A stretch of DNA of 64,000 bases from Holophagales bacterium (GCA_016719485.1 JADJZB010000025.1:62001-126000); one strand, 5' to 3'; numbered from the stretch's first letter, positions 14,093-23,710 are shown. A program made the numbers and translations. The notes: generated from the letters alone by a model not told the origin.

Positions 14093-17077
14093 CTAGAAGC
14101 GGACTCCCATCGACACGAACCAGAGACGCGTTCCCTGGAAGGAGCCCGAGCGGGAGAAGGCGTTCGCCGCGCCCGTCGTGGGCCGGCCGAAGTTGGCGCC
14201 CTTCTTCCAGTTCGCTCCCATCGCCCGGCACTCGGCCGCGGATGCGGTCTGGGGGCACTCGACCGGGGTCGTCGTGAAGGGGTCGAAGCGGACGAGACCC
14301 GCCGCGTTCGGCGTCGCTCCGGTCCCCACGGACACCGACGTGTTCGGGTACATGACGGCGTCGTTGTTGAAGAGGTTCAGGATCTGCGGCTGGACGAAGA
14401 CCTCGACCGGCCCGATGTTCGCGCTCAGGTTGAGCGAGAGGTTCGTGGCCCACACGTCGTCCGTGCGGTAGGCGTCGCGCGACGTGAAGTAGTACTGAAC
14501 GGTGGCCGGGGGCGCCGAGTAGCCGGGGTTCGTCACGTAGGCTCCGCTGTTGACGTTGCCGACGGCGCCGTACGGCGTCCCGCTGTCGTAGGACTGGACG
14601 AGGCCCGGCGTGATCCCGAGCATCCCGAGCCGGAAGTCGTAGCTCGCCAGGAGACGGACGCGGTGGCGCTGGTCCTGCGAGAGGTCGCCGCGGGGCGCGT
14701 TCCACGCGACGTCGAAGTACTCCGGGTAGTTGTCGAAGGTCGCGGCGAGCGGACCGCTGCCGGCGTTCTCGCCGACGAAGTTCCCGCGCATCCGGGACCA
14801 GGTCCAGTTCGCGGAGAGGTTGAGGCCTTCCATGCGCCACCCGACGGAGGAGTGCAGGCCCGTGTACTCGCGCTCCGGCTCGGTCGAGTTCTCGTAGAGG
14901 CCGAGGTCGTAGACGTTCCCGACCGAGTCCTCCACCTGGCCCGTCGACGTGTCGCGCCGGGTCGAGTAGAAGTTCGTGAACTTGCGGTGGACGCCGTCGA
15001 CCCGGTAGACGAGGTTCGGCCCGAAGGACCCGCCGACGCCGAGGACGAACTCGTCGGCATAGGGCGAGTCGAGGCTGTCGCGGATCAGGAGGTTCACGCC
15101 CGGAACGGACGCCGTGTCGGCGGGGACGTTCGGGAACTGGTTCAGGCCGGTGACTCCGAGCGCCCCGAACATCGTCCGGAGGACCTGGTCGGTCGTGACG
15201 TACGGTCCGGTCGCGCCGTCGTTGATCGGAGCGCCCGTCCAGTAGTAGTAGTACGAGGCCGGCGCACCCGCCCCGGTGGCGCCGCTCCCGGCGAAGCCTT
15301 CCTGGACCTGCCCCACGTAGCGGGCGTAGCTCGCCGAGACGCGCAGCTTCCCGTCTCCCTTCACGTCGTAGCTCGCCGAGAGCCGGGGGCTGAACGCGCT
15401 GTCCTTGGCCGTCGTCATGCCGGCGGCGTCGGTGGCGTCGTTCTTGTCCCACCGGAGGCCGATGTTGAACGAGAAGCGGTCGTTGAGCCGCCACGAGTCG
15501 TTCACGAAGAGCGAGTTCGTCCGGATGTCGCTCCCCTGGCTGATCGACGGGATCGGCGCGAAGACGAGGTAGGAGCTCGAGTCGATCACGGGGTACAGGG
15601 CTCCGCCGCTGTACTGGACGGAGGACGGGTAGAGGAGCCAGGAGCTCCCGGACTGCCAGTTGTTGGACAGGCGCTGGCTGCCGAAGTTGTCGTACCCGAA
15701 GGCGATGTTGTGCGAGCCGAGGCTCTTCGTGGAGAGGAACCACGTGCCCTTGAGGAGGTAGTTGTCGTTGTTGCGCTCTTCACCCGCGCCGGGGCAGACG
15801 GCGCAGAAGAGGGGGGCGTACATCTGGGCCAGCCCCTGGTCCTGGATCAGGACCGCCGTGCCACCGATCAGCTCGTTGACGCGGCTCCCAGAGTTCTCGA
15901 ACTTGAAGTTCTTGTTGGAGTACTGCGCCTCCACGAAGAGGTTCGACGTGAGGACGCCGTTGTAGTTCAGGGAGAGGAGGTCGTTCGGAAGCTGACGCGT
16001 GTGGATCGGTTCGAGGTCGAGGAGCGGCAGGGTCGTGAAGTAGTAGCCGTCCTGCTCGAGCGTGCTGTTCGTGTACGAACCGGTGAGGGTGTGGTTCTGG
16101 AAGGGGGTGATCGTCAGCTTCGCCTCGTACCGGGTGTCGGTGTTGGTGCGCGGGAAGGAGATGTTCGTCGGGGCCGCCGTCTGGCCCGAGAACTCGTTCT
16201 CGTTGTATCGCCCCGCGGCGAAGAACCAGGCACGGTCCTTCCAGATCGGTCCGCCGAGCGTGGCCTCGTAGGTCGGCGAGACCGTGTCGGCGTAGACGAC
16301 CGGGATCGGCGACTGCGACTGCCAGTCGTCGTTGTTCAGGTTCACGCGGACGGACCCGCTGAAGGCGTTCCCGCCCTGCTTCGTCACCGCGTTGATGACG
16401 CCTCCCGTGAACCGGCCGTACTCCGCCGAGACGCCCGACGTCATCGTCGTCGTCTCCTGGATGGCGTCCTCGATGAAGAGGTTGTTCGGGGTTCCCCGGA
16501 GGTTGTCCTGGATGTTCACCCCGTTGATCGTCATGACGTTGTCGAACGACTGGGCGCCCGAGACCGTGACGGCGGCGCTCGGCCCGTTCGCGTTGACGCC
16601 GGGGCTCAGGACGACCGATGCGAGCAGCGTCCGGGCGACCGGGAGCTTCTTCGTCGTCTCGGCGGAGAAGGTCGTGGCGGCCTGGGCCGTCTGTGAGACC
16701 GACTCGCTCTGGGCGACGACCGTCGCCTCGGCGGCGACCGACGAGATGGAGAGCTTCGTGTTCACGGCGACCTGCTGGCTCGCCGAGACCTTGACGTTGC
16801 GCGTCACGGGCTGGAAGCCCGGCATCACGAACGAGACGACGTAGTCGCCCGGGGGCAGGTTCGGGATGGCGAAGTCACCGTTCACGTTCGTGACCGCGGT
16901 GCGGGTCCCCTGGAGCGCCGGCGACTTCGCCGTGACGGTCACTCCGGGCAGAACGAGACCCTCGGTCTCGGAGACCCGCCCGTTCAGGGTTCCGGTCGGC
17001 AGGCCCTGCGCCTGGGCGAGCGTCCCGACGAGAATCGGCAGGACGAGCAGGACGAGCCATTTCCCGTATCTGTTCAT
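14093..17077 (-). CDS. Oar-like TonB-dependent outer-membrane receptor
   Basis: A 994-residue outer-membrane protein. A signal peptide (about 1-24, cleaving after AQAQ) is followed by a carboxypeptidase-regulatory-like beta domain (about 28-105; GTLNGRVSETEGLVLPGVTVTA, DFAIPNLPPGDYVVSF). A plug domain (about 140-250; VTINGVNIQDNLRGTPNN-type region, EYGRFTGGVINAVTKQGGN) precedes a large beta-barrel. The sequence ends in a barrel-closing FVSMGVRF with terminal Phe, as expected for BAM-dependent insertion. This architecture (Oar/RagA-like, no obvious TonB box) is multiplied in Acidobacteriota genomes and usually imports oligosaccharides or peptides; the substrate is unknown. A strong GGAGG lies before the ATG at 17075-17077. 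It is monocistronic as far as visible. Confidence 0.9.
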   Translation of the reverse strand: MNRYGKWLVLLVLPILVGTLAQAQGLPTGTLNGRVSETEGLVLPGVTVTAKSPALQGTRTAVTNVNGDFAIPNLPPGDYVVSFVMPGFQPVTRNVKVSASQQVAVNTKLSISSVAAEATVVAQSESVSQTAQAATTFSAETTKKLPVARTLLASVVLSPGVNANGPSAAVTVSGAQSFDNVMTINGVNIQDNLRGTPNNLFIEDAIQETTTMTSGVSAEYGRFTGGVINAVTKQGGNAFSGSVRVNLNNDDWQSQSPIPVVYADTVSPTYEATLGGPIWKDRAWFFAAGRYNENEFSGQTAAPTNISFPRTNTDTRYEAKLTITPFQNHTLTGSYTNSTLEQDGYYFTTLPLLDLEPIHTRQLPNDLLSLNYNGVLTSNLFVEAQYSNKNFKFENSGSRVNELIGGTAVLIQDQGLAQMYAPLFCAVCPGAGEERNNDNYLLKGTWFLSTKSLGSHNIAFGYDNFGSQRLSNNWQSGSSWLLYPSSVQYSGGALYPVIDSSSYLVFAPIPSISQGSDIRTNSLFVNDSWRLNDRFSFNIGLRWDKNDATDAAGMTTAKDSAFSPRLSASYDVKGDGKLRVSASYARYVGQVQEGFAGSGATGAGAPASYYYYWTGAPINDGATGPYVTTDQVLRTMFGALGVTGLNQFPNVPADTASVPGVNLLIRDSLDSPYADEFVLGVGGSFGPNLVYRVDGVHRKFTNFYSTRRDTSTGQVEDSVGNVYDLGLYENSTEPEREYTGLHSSVGWRMEGLNLSANWTWSRMRGNFVGENAGSGPLAATFDNYPEYFDVAWNAPRGDLSQDQRHRVRLLASYDFRLGMLGITPGLVQSYDSGTPYGAVGNVNSGAYVTNPGYSAPPATVQYYFTSRDAYRTDDVWATNLSLNLSANIGPVEVFVQPQILNLFNNDAVMYPNTSVSVGTGATPNAAGLVRFDPFTTTPVECPQTASAAECRAMGANWKKGANFGRPTTGAANAFSRSGSFQGTRLWFVSMGVRF

Positions 17078-17520
17078 ACACGTTCCTCCAGCCTGTCCGG
17101 CCGCGATTCCTCCGGGCCGGACGATGAAATCCGATCGATATCGAAACCCCGTCCACCGGGACGGGGCCGGGACACCGCCTCGCGCCTCTCGCTCGGCGGG
17201 GCATCGGGTGCACGGTGGTCGAGGCCGTTCGAAGAAACGCATGCTCATCTCCCGCCTTCCCGGGCAGGGACCCGGAGAAGGACTCCCAAACCTTCGGGCC
17301 GGAACGCCCGCGGCGAAAGAGAAAGGGGCCGAAAGCCCCGATTCGCGGGACGAAACCCGGAAACCGGGCGCTCGTCACGACGGCCGGAGGCGCCCCGTCC
17401 CGCCGTACGAGCTGGACGCGAGAGGGCGACGCGCCACACCGCCGGCTTCATCTTCGGGAAAGCCCGCTTCGTCCCCGGGGGGTGGAAGCCGGATCGGGGA
17501 CACCGCAGCTTTCCTTCATC
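17078..17520. other. 443-bp intergenic region between receptor and JAMM-fold genes
   Basis: Upstream DNA shared by the divergent TonB-dependent receptor (minus) and the secreted JAMM-fold gene (plus). Visible content: the receptor's Shine-Dalgarno next to 17078, a small hairpin GGGGCCGAAAGCCCC near 17326, another CCCGGAAACCGGG shortly after it, and one inverted copy of the TTCGTCCCG motif (CGGGACGAA at 17346-17354). No convincing gene is seen here; the open frames that cross it have shadow-like Arg/Pro/Gly composition. Promoters for both neighbours must lie here, but I cannot assign -35/-10 boxes with confidence. Confidence 0.4.
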
Positions 17521-18051
17521 ATGAGAAGCTCACCCGGCGCACTCCTCACCGCCGCGCTTCTCCTCGCGCCCGACGCGAGCGCGGAGAGGCCGTCACGGGA
17601 CGTCTTCTACGTCGCGCTCCTCGCGGCGGCGGGCGCCGGCCTCGGCGAGATCGAGACGGCCGCGTGGCTCGTGAGGGGGCCTGACGGCCGCGAGACGCTC
17701 CTCCCGTGGCCGCCCGCCAGCCAGAGGAAGAGTCACGCCTGGAAGCGGCCGCTGCCCGCGGGCGCCGCCGCGCTCCTTCACACCCACCCCGCTTCGGAGA
17801 ACCCTCGCCCTTCGGTACGCGATCGCGACGTGGCCCGCCGCATCCGCATGCCCGTCTATGCAATCAGCCGCTGGGCGATCTACCGGGCCGACCCCGACGG
17901 GACGGTCTCGCCCGTCGCGTCACCCTGCTGGACGCCGACGATCGACTGGACCGTCGCCAGGCGATTGCTCGCGGTCTCCACGGAGCGCGCTCTCGTCGCC
18001 GAGGCCTCGTCGGGCGGGCCGCGCCCGGACGTCGAAGGGGCGGTCCGGTGA
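17521..18051 (+). CDS. secreted JAMM/MPN-fold protein (putative metallo-isopeptidase)
   Basis: A 176-residue protein with a signal peptide (MRSSPGALLTAALLLAPDASA, cut near residue 21). It contains a JAB/JAMM-like zinc motif: Glu43 or Glu45 in GLGEIETAAW, then HTHP with His87 and His89, followed by Ser98 and Asp101 (SVRD), matching HxHP-x(n)-SxxD. Known JAMM proteins are isopeptidases, or RadC-like and NlpC-associated hydrolases that cut amide links. An exported version would act on periplasmic or extracellular peptides, perhaps peptidoglycan. The ATG immediately follows a short AT-richer stretch; no strong ribosome-binding site is seen. It is followed by 130 bp of non-coding DNA and a strong terminator. 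The catalytic assignment is by motif only. Confidence 0.65.
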   Translation: MRSSPGALLTAALLLAPDASAERPSRDVFYVALLAAAGAGLGEIETAAWLVRGPDGRETLLPWPPASQRKSHAWKRPLPAGAAALLHTHPASENPRPSVRDRDVARRIRMPVYAISRWAIYRADPDGTVSPVASPCWTPTIDWTVARRLLAVSTERALVAEASSGGPRPDVEGAVR

Positions 18052-18060
18052 GACCGCCCT

Positions 18061-18112
18061 CTTCGTCCCGCTTTTCGGTCGCTTCGTCCCGTGGGCGTTT
18101 CCCGCGGGACGA
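18061..18112 (+). repeat. short direct repeats CTTCGTCCCG with an inverted third copy
   Basis: CTTCGTCCCG occurs at 18061-18070 and again at 18082-18091 (21 bp period, two helical turns). An inverted copy CGGGACGA follows at 18105-18112. This lies in non-coding DNA just after the JAMM-fold gene. Two short direct repeats with a 21-22 bp period is the layout of LytTR-type operators, and the same core occurs upstream of the LytS/LytTR genes, so a regulator site is possible. It may also be chance in GC-rich DNA. Confidence 0.35.
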
Positions 18113-18181
18113 GCCGGCCCCAACTTCTCCCTGAGACCAAGGAGGGATTCAGAGAGCCTCTCCTGCCTCTCCATCCTCCGC

Positions 18182-18211
18182 GGGGGCCTCGTGCGAGGCC
18201 CCCCCTTTTTT
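18182..18211 (+). terminator. strong Rho-independent terminator
   Basis: GGGGGCCTC (18182-18190), loop GTGC, then GAGGCCCCC (18195-18203), followed by CC and six T (18206-18211). The hairpin plus T-run reads on the plus strand. It is about 130 bp downstream of the JAMM-fold gene and only just before the stop of the minus-strand BNR-propeller gene, so it ends plus-strand transcripts. Confidence 0.85.
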
Positions 18212-21200
18212 CTACCTCAGCTCCGGAATCCTCCCGGGTGTCCAGGGCGCGCCGAGCGCCTCGGCCTTCGCCTCGAGGGCCGAGAGGTCCTTCACGACGG
18301 ACCGGAGCGTCGCGAGCGCCGTCTCCAGCTCCCTTGCGGAGGTCTCGACCTCGCGCTCCTGCGTCGCCGTCGGCGCCGTCGTCGTCGACCAGTGCCCGTA
18401 GACGACGTTCTGCACGCGGTCGACGAGGCCCGGGAGCGCCGGCTCGCTGCGCCTGGCGAGAGTCGGATCGCCGTTCAGGGCGACGTCGAGGTCGGCGAGA
18501 ACGACGCCGAGCCTCTTCACCTCGGCGAGGAGCTCGGTGCCGGCGGACGGTGTGTCGAGGAGCGCCTTCGACAGGTGATCGACACGCGACGTCGCCTCCT
18601 TCGCCGCCTCGACGGCGCCGAGAGCCGCGCGGTGGACGCGGGCCGTCTTCTTCGAGAACGCCAGGACCGCGGCCCGGTCGACGGGCCCGAGCGAAGAGGC
18701 CCCGAGCGGCACGACCGCGAAGGGCTGCGGCTCGCCGAGCGCCGTGACGACACCGTCGACCCTCTTCGCGAGCGACACGCGATAGGTCCCCGGCGCGACC
18801 ATCGGGCCGCGCGGGCCGGGGCTCCAGGGGCTCTCCTCCCGCTCCTTCAGCTCCGTCGGGTTCGGCGCCGGGTGACGCAGGTCCCAGGCGACGCGCGCAA
18901 AGCCCGCCTTCGCGGGGGCGGTCAGCCGGCGCACGACGTTGCCCGTGTCGTCGGAGACGGTCAGGAGGAGCGTCGGCTCCTCCTCGCGGTCCTCGGCGCG
19001 CAGGGCGTCCCACGTCGGGTAGAGGACGTCCTCGCCCTTCTTCGCCTTCTCCTTCTCGGCCTCCTGGCGCGCCTTCTTCCGGCTCTTCAGGTCTTCCTTC
19101 AGGTACGTCGTGAAGACCGCGCCGTACGGCGGGTTGTCGGCTGCGTAGAACGACTCGCCCAGGAACGCCTTCCCCTTGAGGCCGTACGGCACGCGCGGAA
19201 CGAAGGCCCACGCGTCGCGCACCGGGAAGAGGACCGCCTCTCTCGCGAGCGTCTCGGGCGTCGCGAGGCGCAGCGGCGCCAGGTCGTCGAGGACCCGGAA
19301 GCCGCGCCCGAACGTCGCGGCGACGAGCGCGTCCTCGCGCTCCTGGATGGCGAGGTCGCGGACGTTGATCACCGGCATGCCGCCCTTGAGCTGGATCCAC
19401 TTCTTCCCGCCGTCGTGCGTGAAGAAGAGGCCGAACTCGGTGCCGCAGTAGAGGAGGCCGGGCTTCTTCGGGTCCTCGGCCACCGTGTAGACCGTCCCGC
19501 GCGCCGGGAGGTCGCCCGAGATGGGAACCCAGGTCCTGCCGCGGTCCGCGCTCTTCAGGACGTAGGGCTTGAAGTCGCCCCGCTTGTGGTTGTCGAACGC
19601 CGCGTAGACGGAATCCGCCTCGTGCGGCGAGGGGGCGAGGTCGGCGACGTAGGTCATCTCGGGAACGCCGGGGAAGGCCGCGACTTTCCGCCAGCTCCCG
19701 CCTCCGTCCTCGGTCACCTGGACGAGACCGTCGTCGGTCCCCGCGTAGACGAGGTCGGCCTTCTTCGGGCTCTCGGCGAGGGAGACGATGTTCCCCCAGA
19801 ACGACGTCGAGGTGTTCTTGGCGACCGCGTCGACGCTCCAGACGCGCCCCATGACGGGCAGCCGGTTCCGGTCGACCTGCCGCGTCAGGTCGGGGCTGAC
19901 CGCCTTCCAGCTGTTGCCGCGGTCGTCGCTCCGGAAGACGCGCTGCGCCGCGAACCAGAGGCGCGTCGGCGCGTGGGGCGAGATGAGGAGGGGCGAGTCC
20001 CAGTTCCAGCGCAGAGGCGCCTCGCCGGGCCCGGCCTGCGGCTGGATGTCGACCTGCTCGCCCGTCCTGCGGTCGAACCTCACGAGGGCGCCGTGCTGCG
20101 CCTCGGAGTAGACGATGTCCGGGTTCCCCGGCTCGATGGCCGCGAAGAAGCCGTCCCCCTGCTGCGTGACGAACCAGTCCTCGTTCCGGATGCCGTGAGC
20201 GTTGTCGGTCCGCGAGGGGCCGCCGAGCGTGAAGTTGTCCTGCGTTCCGCCGTAGACGTTGTAGAAGGGTTTCGCGTCGTCGACGGCGACGCGGTAGAAC
20301 TGGGTGACGGGAAGGTTCGCCTTGAACTGCCACGTCGCGCAGCGGTCCCACGTCTCGTAGATGCCGCCGTCGTTGCCGTTCAGGAGGTGGTCGGGGTTCT
20401 CCGGGTCGATCCAGAGGGCGTGGTTGTCGACGTGCTTGGCCTTCTCGCCGGCGTTGCGCCACGTCTTCCCGCCGTCGTCCGTCACCTTCATGTAGACGTC
20501 CATCGAGTAGACGCGGTCGGCGTTCTTCGGGTCGGGGACGAGCTCCTGGTAGTACTGCGGCGAGCCGGAGCCGTAGTCGGCGCGCTTCTCCCAGCTCATC
20601 CCGGCGTCGAGCGAGCGGTAGAAGCCGCCGTCCTTGCCGCGGGCCTCGACGAGGGCGTAGACCGTGTCGGGCGCGGCCGGCGGGATCGCGAGGCCGATCC
20701 GGCCGACGTCCCCCTTCGGGAGGCCGTTCGACAGCTTCGTCCAGGTCGCCCCGCCGTCCGTCGACTTGTGGATGCCGCTCTCCGGTCCGCCGTTGATGAG
20801 CGTGAAGACGTGCCGCCGGCGCTGGTAGGCCGCCGCGTAGAGGACCTCGGGGTCGCGCGGGTCCATCCAGACGTCGCTGACGCCCGTCTTCGGCGAGATC
20901 GTCAGGACGGCCTTCCAGGTCTTGCCGCCGTCCGTCGTCTTGTAGAGACCGCGGTCGCCGCCGTCGGCCCAGAGCGGCCCCTGCGCGGCGACGTAGACGG
21001 TCTTCCCGTCCTTCGGGTGGACGAGGATCTTCCCGACGTGCTCGGAGGCCTCGAGTCCGACCTTCTCCCACGTCTTGCCGCCGTCGCGCGAGCGGTAGAC
21101 GCCGTCGCCGTAGCCGACGCTGCGCTGGCTGTTGTTCTCGCCCGTACCGACCCAGACGACGAGCGGATTCGTCGGGTCGAGCGTCACGCAGCCGATGGAG

Positions 21201-21562
21201 AAAGAGCCCTCGAAGTCGAAGACCGGCTCGAAGGTCGTCCCCCAGTTCGTCGTCTTCCAGACGCCGCCCGAGGCGACGGCGACGTAGTAGGTGCCCTTGC
21301 GCAGCGGGTCGACGGCGAGGTCGCCGATGCGCCCCGAGGTGATGGCCGGTCCGAGGTCGCGCAGGGTCAGTCCGGCGAACGTCTCGGCCGAGAACGGCTC
21401 CTTCTTCCTGTCCGCATCCGCGTCCGCCTTGCCGGGCTTCGTGGCAGCGGACCGGACTCCGGACGGGGCCTTCGCAGGGACCTTCTCCTCGGCGGAGACG
21501 GTTCCCCCAGCGGCGAGGGAGACGGCGACAGCGAGGGCGAGGAGGGTGGAGCGCGTGCTCAT
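18212..21562 (-). CDS. secreted sortilin/VPS10-like BNR-repeat beta-propeller protein
   Basis: A 1116-residue secreted protein with signal peptide (about 1-24). Much of it is built of BNR/Asp-box blades: SRDGGKTW, TTDGGKTW, STDGGATW, TDDGGKTW, SDDRGNSW, TEDGGGSW, SADRGRTW and THDGGKKW recur. The opening (LRDLGPAITSGRIGDLAVDP ... VWVGTGENNSQR) is the family hallmark of bacterial glycosyl hydrolases annotated as VPS10 or sortilin-like. After the propeller (about residue 800) comes an Ig-like and a helical C-terminal part. The function of this family is not established; hydrolytic activity is often annotated but unproven. Its ATG lies 6 bp after the prolyl oligopeptidase stop, so both exported proteins are made together, perhaps for extracellular protein use. 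Confidence 0.87.
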   Translation of the reverse strand: MSTRSTLLALAVAVSLAAGGTVSAEEKVPAKAPSGVRSAATKPGKADADADRKKEPFSAETFAGLTLRDLGPAITSGRIGDLAVDPLRKGTYYVAVASGGVWKTTNWGTTFEPVFDFEGSFSIGCVTLDPTNPLVVWVGTGENNSQRSVGYGDGVYRSRDGGKTWEKVGLEASEHVGKILVHPKDGKTVYVAAQGPLWADGGDRGLYKTTDGGKTWKAVLTISPKTGVSDVWMDPRDPEVLYAAAYQRRRHVFTLINGGPESGIHKSTDGGATWTKLSNGLPKGDVGRIGLAIPPAAPDTVYALVEARGKDGGFYRSLDAGMSWEKRADYGSGSPQYYQELVPDPKNADRVYSMDVYMKVTDDGGKTWRNAGEKAKHVDNHALWIDPENPDHLLNGNDGGIYETWDRCATWQFKANLPVTQFYRVAVDDAKPFYNVYGGTQDNFTLGGPSRTDNAHGIRNEDWFVTQQGDGFFAAIEPGNPDIVYSEAQHGALVRFDRRTGEQVDIQPQAGPGEAPLRWNWDSPLLISPHAPTRLWFAAQRVFRSDDRGNSWKAVSPDLTRQVDRNRLPVMGRVWSVDAVAKNTSTSFWGNIVSLAESPKKADLVYAGTDDGLVQVTEDGGGSWRKVAAFPGVPEMTYVADLAPSPHEADSVYAAFDNHKRGDFKPYVLKSADRGRTWVPISGDLPARGTVYTVAEDPKKPGLLYCGTEFGLFFTHDGGKKWIQLKGGMPVINVRDLAIQEREDALVAATFGRGFRVLDDLAPLRLATPETLAREAVLFPVRDAWAFVPRVPYGLKGKAFLGESFYAADNPPYGAVFTTYLKEDLKSRKKARQEAEKEKAKKGEDVLYPTWDALRAEDREEEPTLLLTVSDDTGNVVRRLTAPAKAGFARVAWDLRHPAPNPTELKEREESPWSPGPRGPMVAPGTYRVSLAKRVDGVVTALGEPQPFAVVPLGASSLGPVDRAAVLAFSKKTARVHRAALGAVEAAKEATSRVDHLSKALLDTPSAGTELLAEVKRLGVVLADLDVALNGDPTLARRSEPALPGLVDRVQNVVYGHWSTTTAPTATQEREVETSARELETALATLRSVVKDLSALEAKAEALGAPWTPGRIPELR

Positions 21563-21568
21563 GATGTT

Positions 21569-23710
21569 TCAGTTCCCTTTCGTGTGGGCGAGGACGAAGG
21601 CGTACTCGTCGGCGCGGGCCTCGACGGACGCCTTCACCATGTCGGCGCCGCCGTGGCCGGCGTTGCGCTCGATGCGCAGGAGGACGGGCCCGCCCGTCGT
21701 CGCCGCCTGCAGCGCGGCCGCGAACTTGCGCGCGTGCATCGGGTCGACGCGGTCGTCGCTGTCGGCCGAGAGGAGGAGCGTCGCGGGGTAGGCGGTCCCC
21801 TTCTTCACGGCGTGGTAGGGCGAGTAGGCGTGCAGGGCCTCGAACTGCCTCGGGTCCTCCGCCGAACCGTACTCGCTGATCCAGGTCCGGCCGGACCCGA
21901 AGAGGTGGTAGCGGACCATGTCGAGGAGCGGTACCGCGCAGAGGACCGCCGAGAAGGGCTTCGGGTCCTGCGTCATCGCCGCGCCCACGAGGAGGCCGCC
22001 GTTCGAGCCCCCGTAGATCGCGAGACGGTCGGGGCTCGTCACCTTCTCCGTCGAGAGCCAGCGGGCTGCGGCGAGGAAGTCGTCGAAGGTGTTCTGCTTC
22101 TTCAGGAGCATCCCGTCCCTGTGCCACTCCTCGCCGTACTCGCCTCCACCCCGGAGGTTCACGGCGGCCCAGACGCCGCCGGCCTCGAGCCAGGGGTAGA
22201 GCATCGCGGAGAAGTACGGCGTCTCGCTCACCTGGAAGCCGCCGTAGCCGTACAGGATCGCGCGGGACTTCCCGTCCCGCTTCAGGTCCCTGCGGTGGAC
22301 GAGGAACATGGACACCTTCGTCCCGTCCTTCGACGGAAAGGAGACCTGCTCGACGACGTAGGGACTGGGGTCGACCGGGACCTTCAGCTTCGCGAAGACA
22401 CCGAGCCGCCCGTTCTTCATCGACATCGAGTAGATCTCGCGCGGCGTCGTGTACGACTCGAACGTGAAGAACGCCTCGTCGTCGTCGGCCAGGCCCGACG
22501 GCCCCCCGACGGTCCCGAGGCCGGCCAGCTTCATCTCGCGGACGAACGTGCCGTCCAGCTCGCGGACCTCCAGGAGCGAGGAGGCGTCCTTCAGGTAGTT
22601 CAGGGCCAGCCGGCCCCCGAGGACCGCCACTCCCGCGATCGTCGCGTCGGGGCGCTGGGGGACGACCTCGCGCCAGGCTTTCCGGGCGGGCCTCGCGGGG
22701 TCGACCTCGTAGACACGCCCCCGCGGGGCGCCGTCGTCCGTCATCACGTAGAACCGGTCGCGAAAGGCCTCGACGCTCCAGTGCGCCGCCGTCCCGACGA
22801 CGAGCGGGGTCCACCGGTCCGCCTGCTTCGGGTCCGACAGGTCGCGGAAGGACACGTCGGTCGACGACCACCCGTGCTGGACGGAGAGGACGAGCCAGCG
22901 CCCGTCGCGCGAGAGGGACGCGGAGACGAACGCCGTCGGGTCGCCGAGACGTCCGTGAACGACCCGGTCCGTGTTCGGGTCCTCCCCGAGCCGGTGGAAG
23001 CGGACCTCCTGGTAGCCGGGCCGCTCGTCGACCGGGATCTTCGGGTCGGTCGGGAGCCAGGTGTAGTAGAAGCCGCTCCCGTCGGGCGTCCAGGAGGCGC
23101 TCGCGTACTTGCCCCCCTCGATGACGTCGACCTCCGAGACCTTCCCCGTCTCCACCTCGACGACCCGCAGCGTCGCCTCGTCGGAGTTGTTCGCCTTCAC
23201 CTGGTAGGCGACGCGGGTGCCGTCCCAGGTGGGCTGCCAGTCGCCGAGGGAGGCGCTCCCGTCCTTCGACCAGGTGTTCGGGTCGAAGAGGACCTTCTCC
23301 TCGCCGCTCTTGCCGTCCTTCCAGGTGACGACCGACTTCTCCCTCGTCGCGTAGCGCCTCTGGAGGAAGGTGAATGCGCCTCGCCGGATCGGAGCGGAGA
23401 CGGAATCGAGGTAGGCCAGCTCCTTCAGCCGCGCGAGGAGCTTGCCGCGAACCGGGAGCCTTCCGAGCTCCCCGCGGGCGAGGTCGTCCTGCGCCGCCAT
23501 CCACGATTTCACCTCGGGGGAGGAGGCGTCCTCGAGCCAGCGGTACGGATCGGGGACCGTCACCCCGTGCAGGACGTCCTTCACGTCGACGGCCCTCGTC
23601 GGCGGATAGGCGAGCCGGCTTTCTGCGGAGGCGCCCCGCGGAACGAGGACGGCGGCGAGCGCGCAGGCGAGGAGGAAGGCCGGAACGAGGTCCGTCGGAA
23701 TCTGCTTCAT
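21569..23710 (-). CDS. secreted prolyl oligopeptidase (S9A)
   Basis: A 713-residue serine peptidase with an N-terminal signal peptide (about 1-29, ending GASA), so periplasmic or extracellular. The N-terminal YPPTRAVDVKDVLHGVTVPDPYRWLE is the family start, followed by a seven-bladed propeller (about 95-450) and an alpha/beta-hydrolase domain. The triad is visible: Ser569 in GGSNGG, Asp652 or 653 in SADSDDRV, and His686 in NAGHGG, with spacing like porcine prolyl oligopeptidase. It cleaves short peptides after proline. A good AGGAG precedes the ATG at 23708-23710. It is the first gene of a two-gene operon with the BNR-propeller protein. Confidence 0.93.
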   Translation of the reverse strand: MKQIPTDLVPAFLLACALAAVLVPRGASAESRLAYPPTRAVDVKDVLHGVTVPDPYRWLEDASSPEVKSWMAAQDDLARGELGRLPVRGKLLARLKELAYLDSVSAPIRRGAFTFLQRRYATREKSVVTWKDGKSGEEKVLFDPNTWSKDGSASLGDWQPTWDGTRVAYQVKANNSDEATLRVVEVETGKVSEVDVIEGGKYASASWTPDGSGFYYTWLPTDPKIPVDERPGYQEVRFHRLGEDPNTDRVVHGRLGDPTAFVSASLSRDGRWLVLSVQHGWSSTDVSFRDLSDPKQADRWTPLVVGTAAHWSVEAFRDRFYVMTDDGAPRGRVYEVDPARPARKAWREVVPQRPDATIAGVAVLGGRLALNYLKDASSLLEVRELDGTFVREMKLAGLGTVGGPSGLADDDEAFFTFESYTTPREIYSMSMKNGRLGVFAKLKVPVDPSPYVVEQVSFPSKDGTKVSMFLVHRRDLKRDGKSRAILYGYGGFQVSETPYFSAMLYPWLEAGGVWAAVNLRGGGEYGEEWHRDGMLLKKQNTFDDFLAAARWLSTEKVTSPDRLAIYGGSNGGLLVGAAMTQDPKPFSAVLCAVPLLDMVRYHLFGSGRTWISEYGSAEDPRQFEALHAYSPYHAVKKGTAYPATLLLSADSDDRVDPMHARKFAAALQAATTGGPVLLRIERNAGHGGADMVKASVEARADEYAFVLAHTKGN

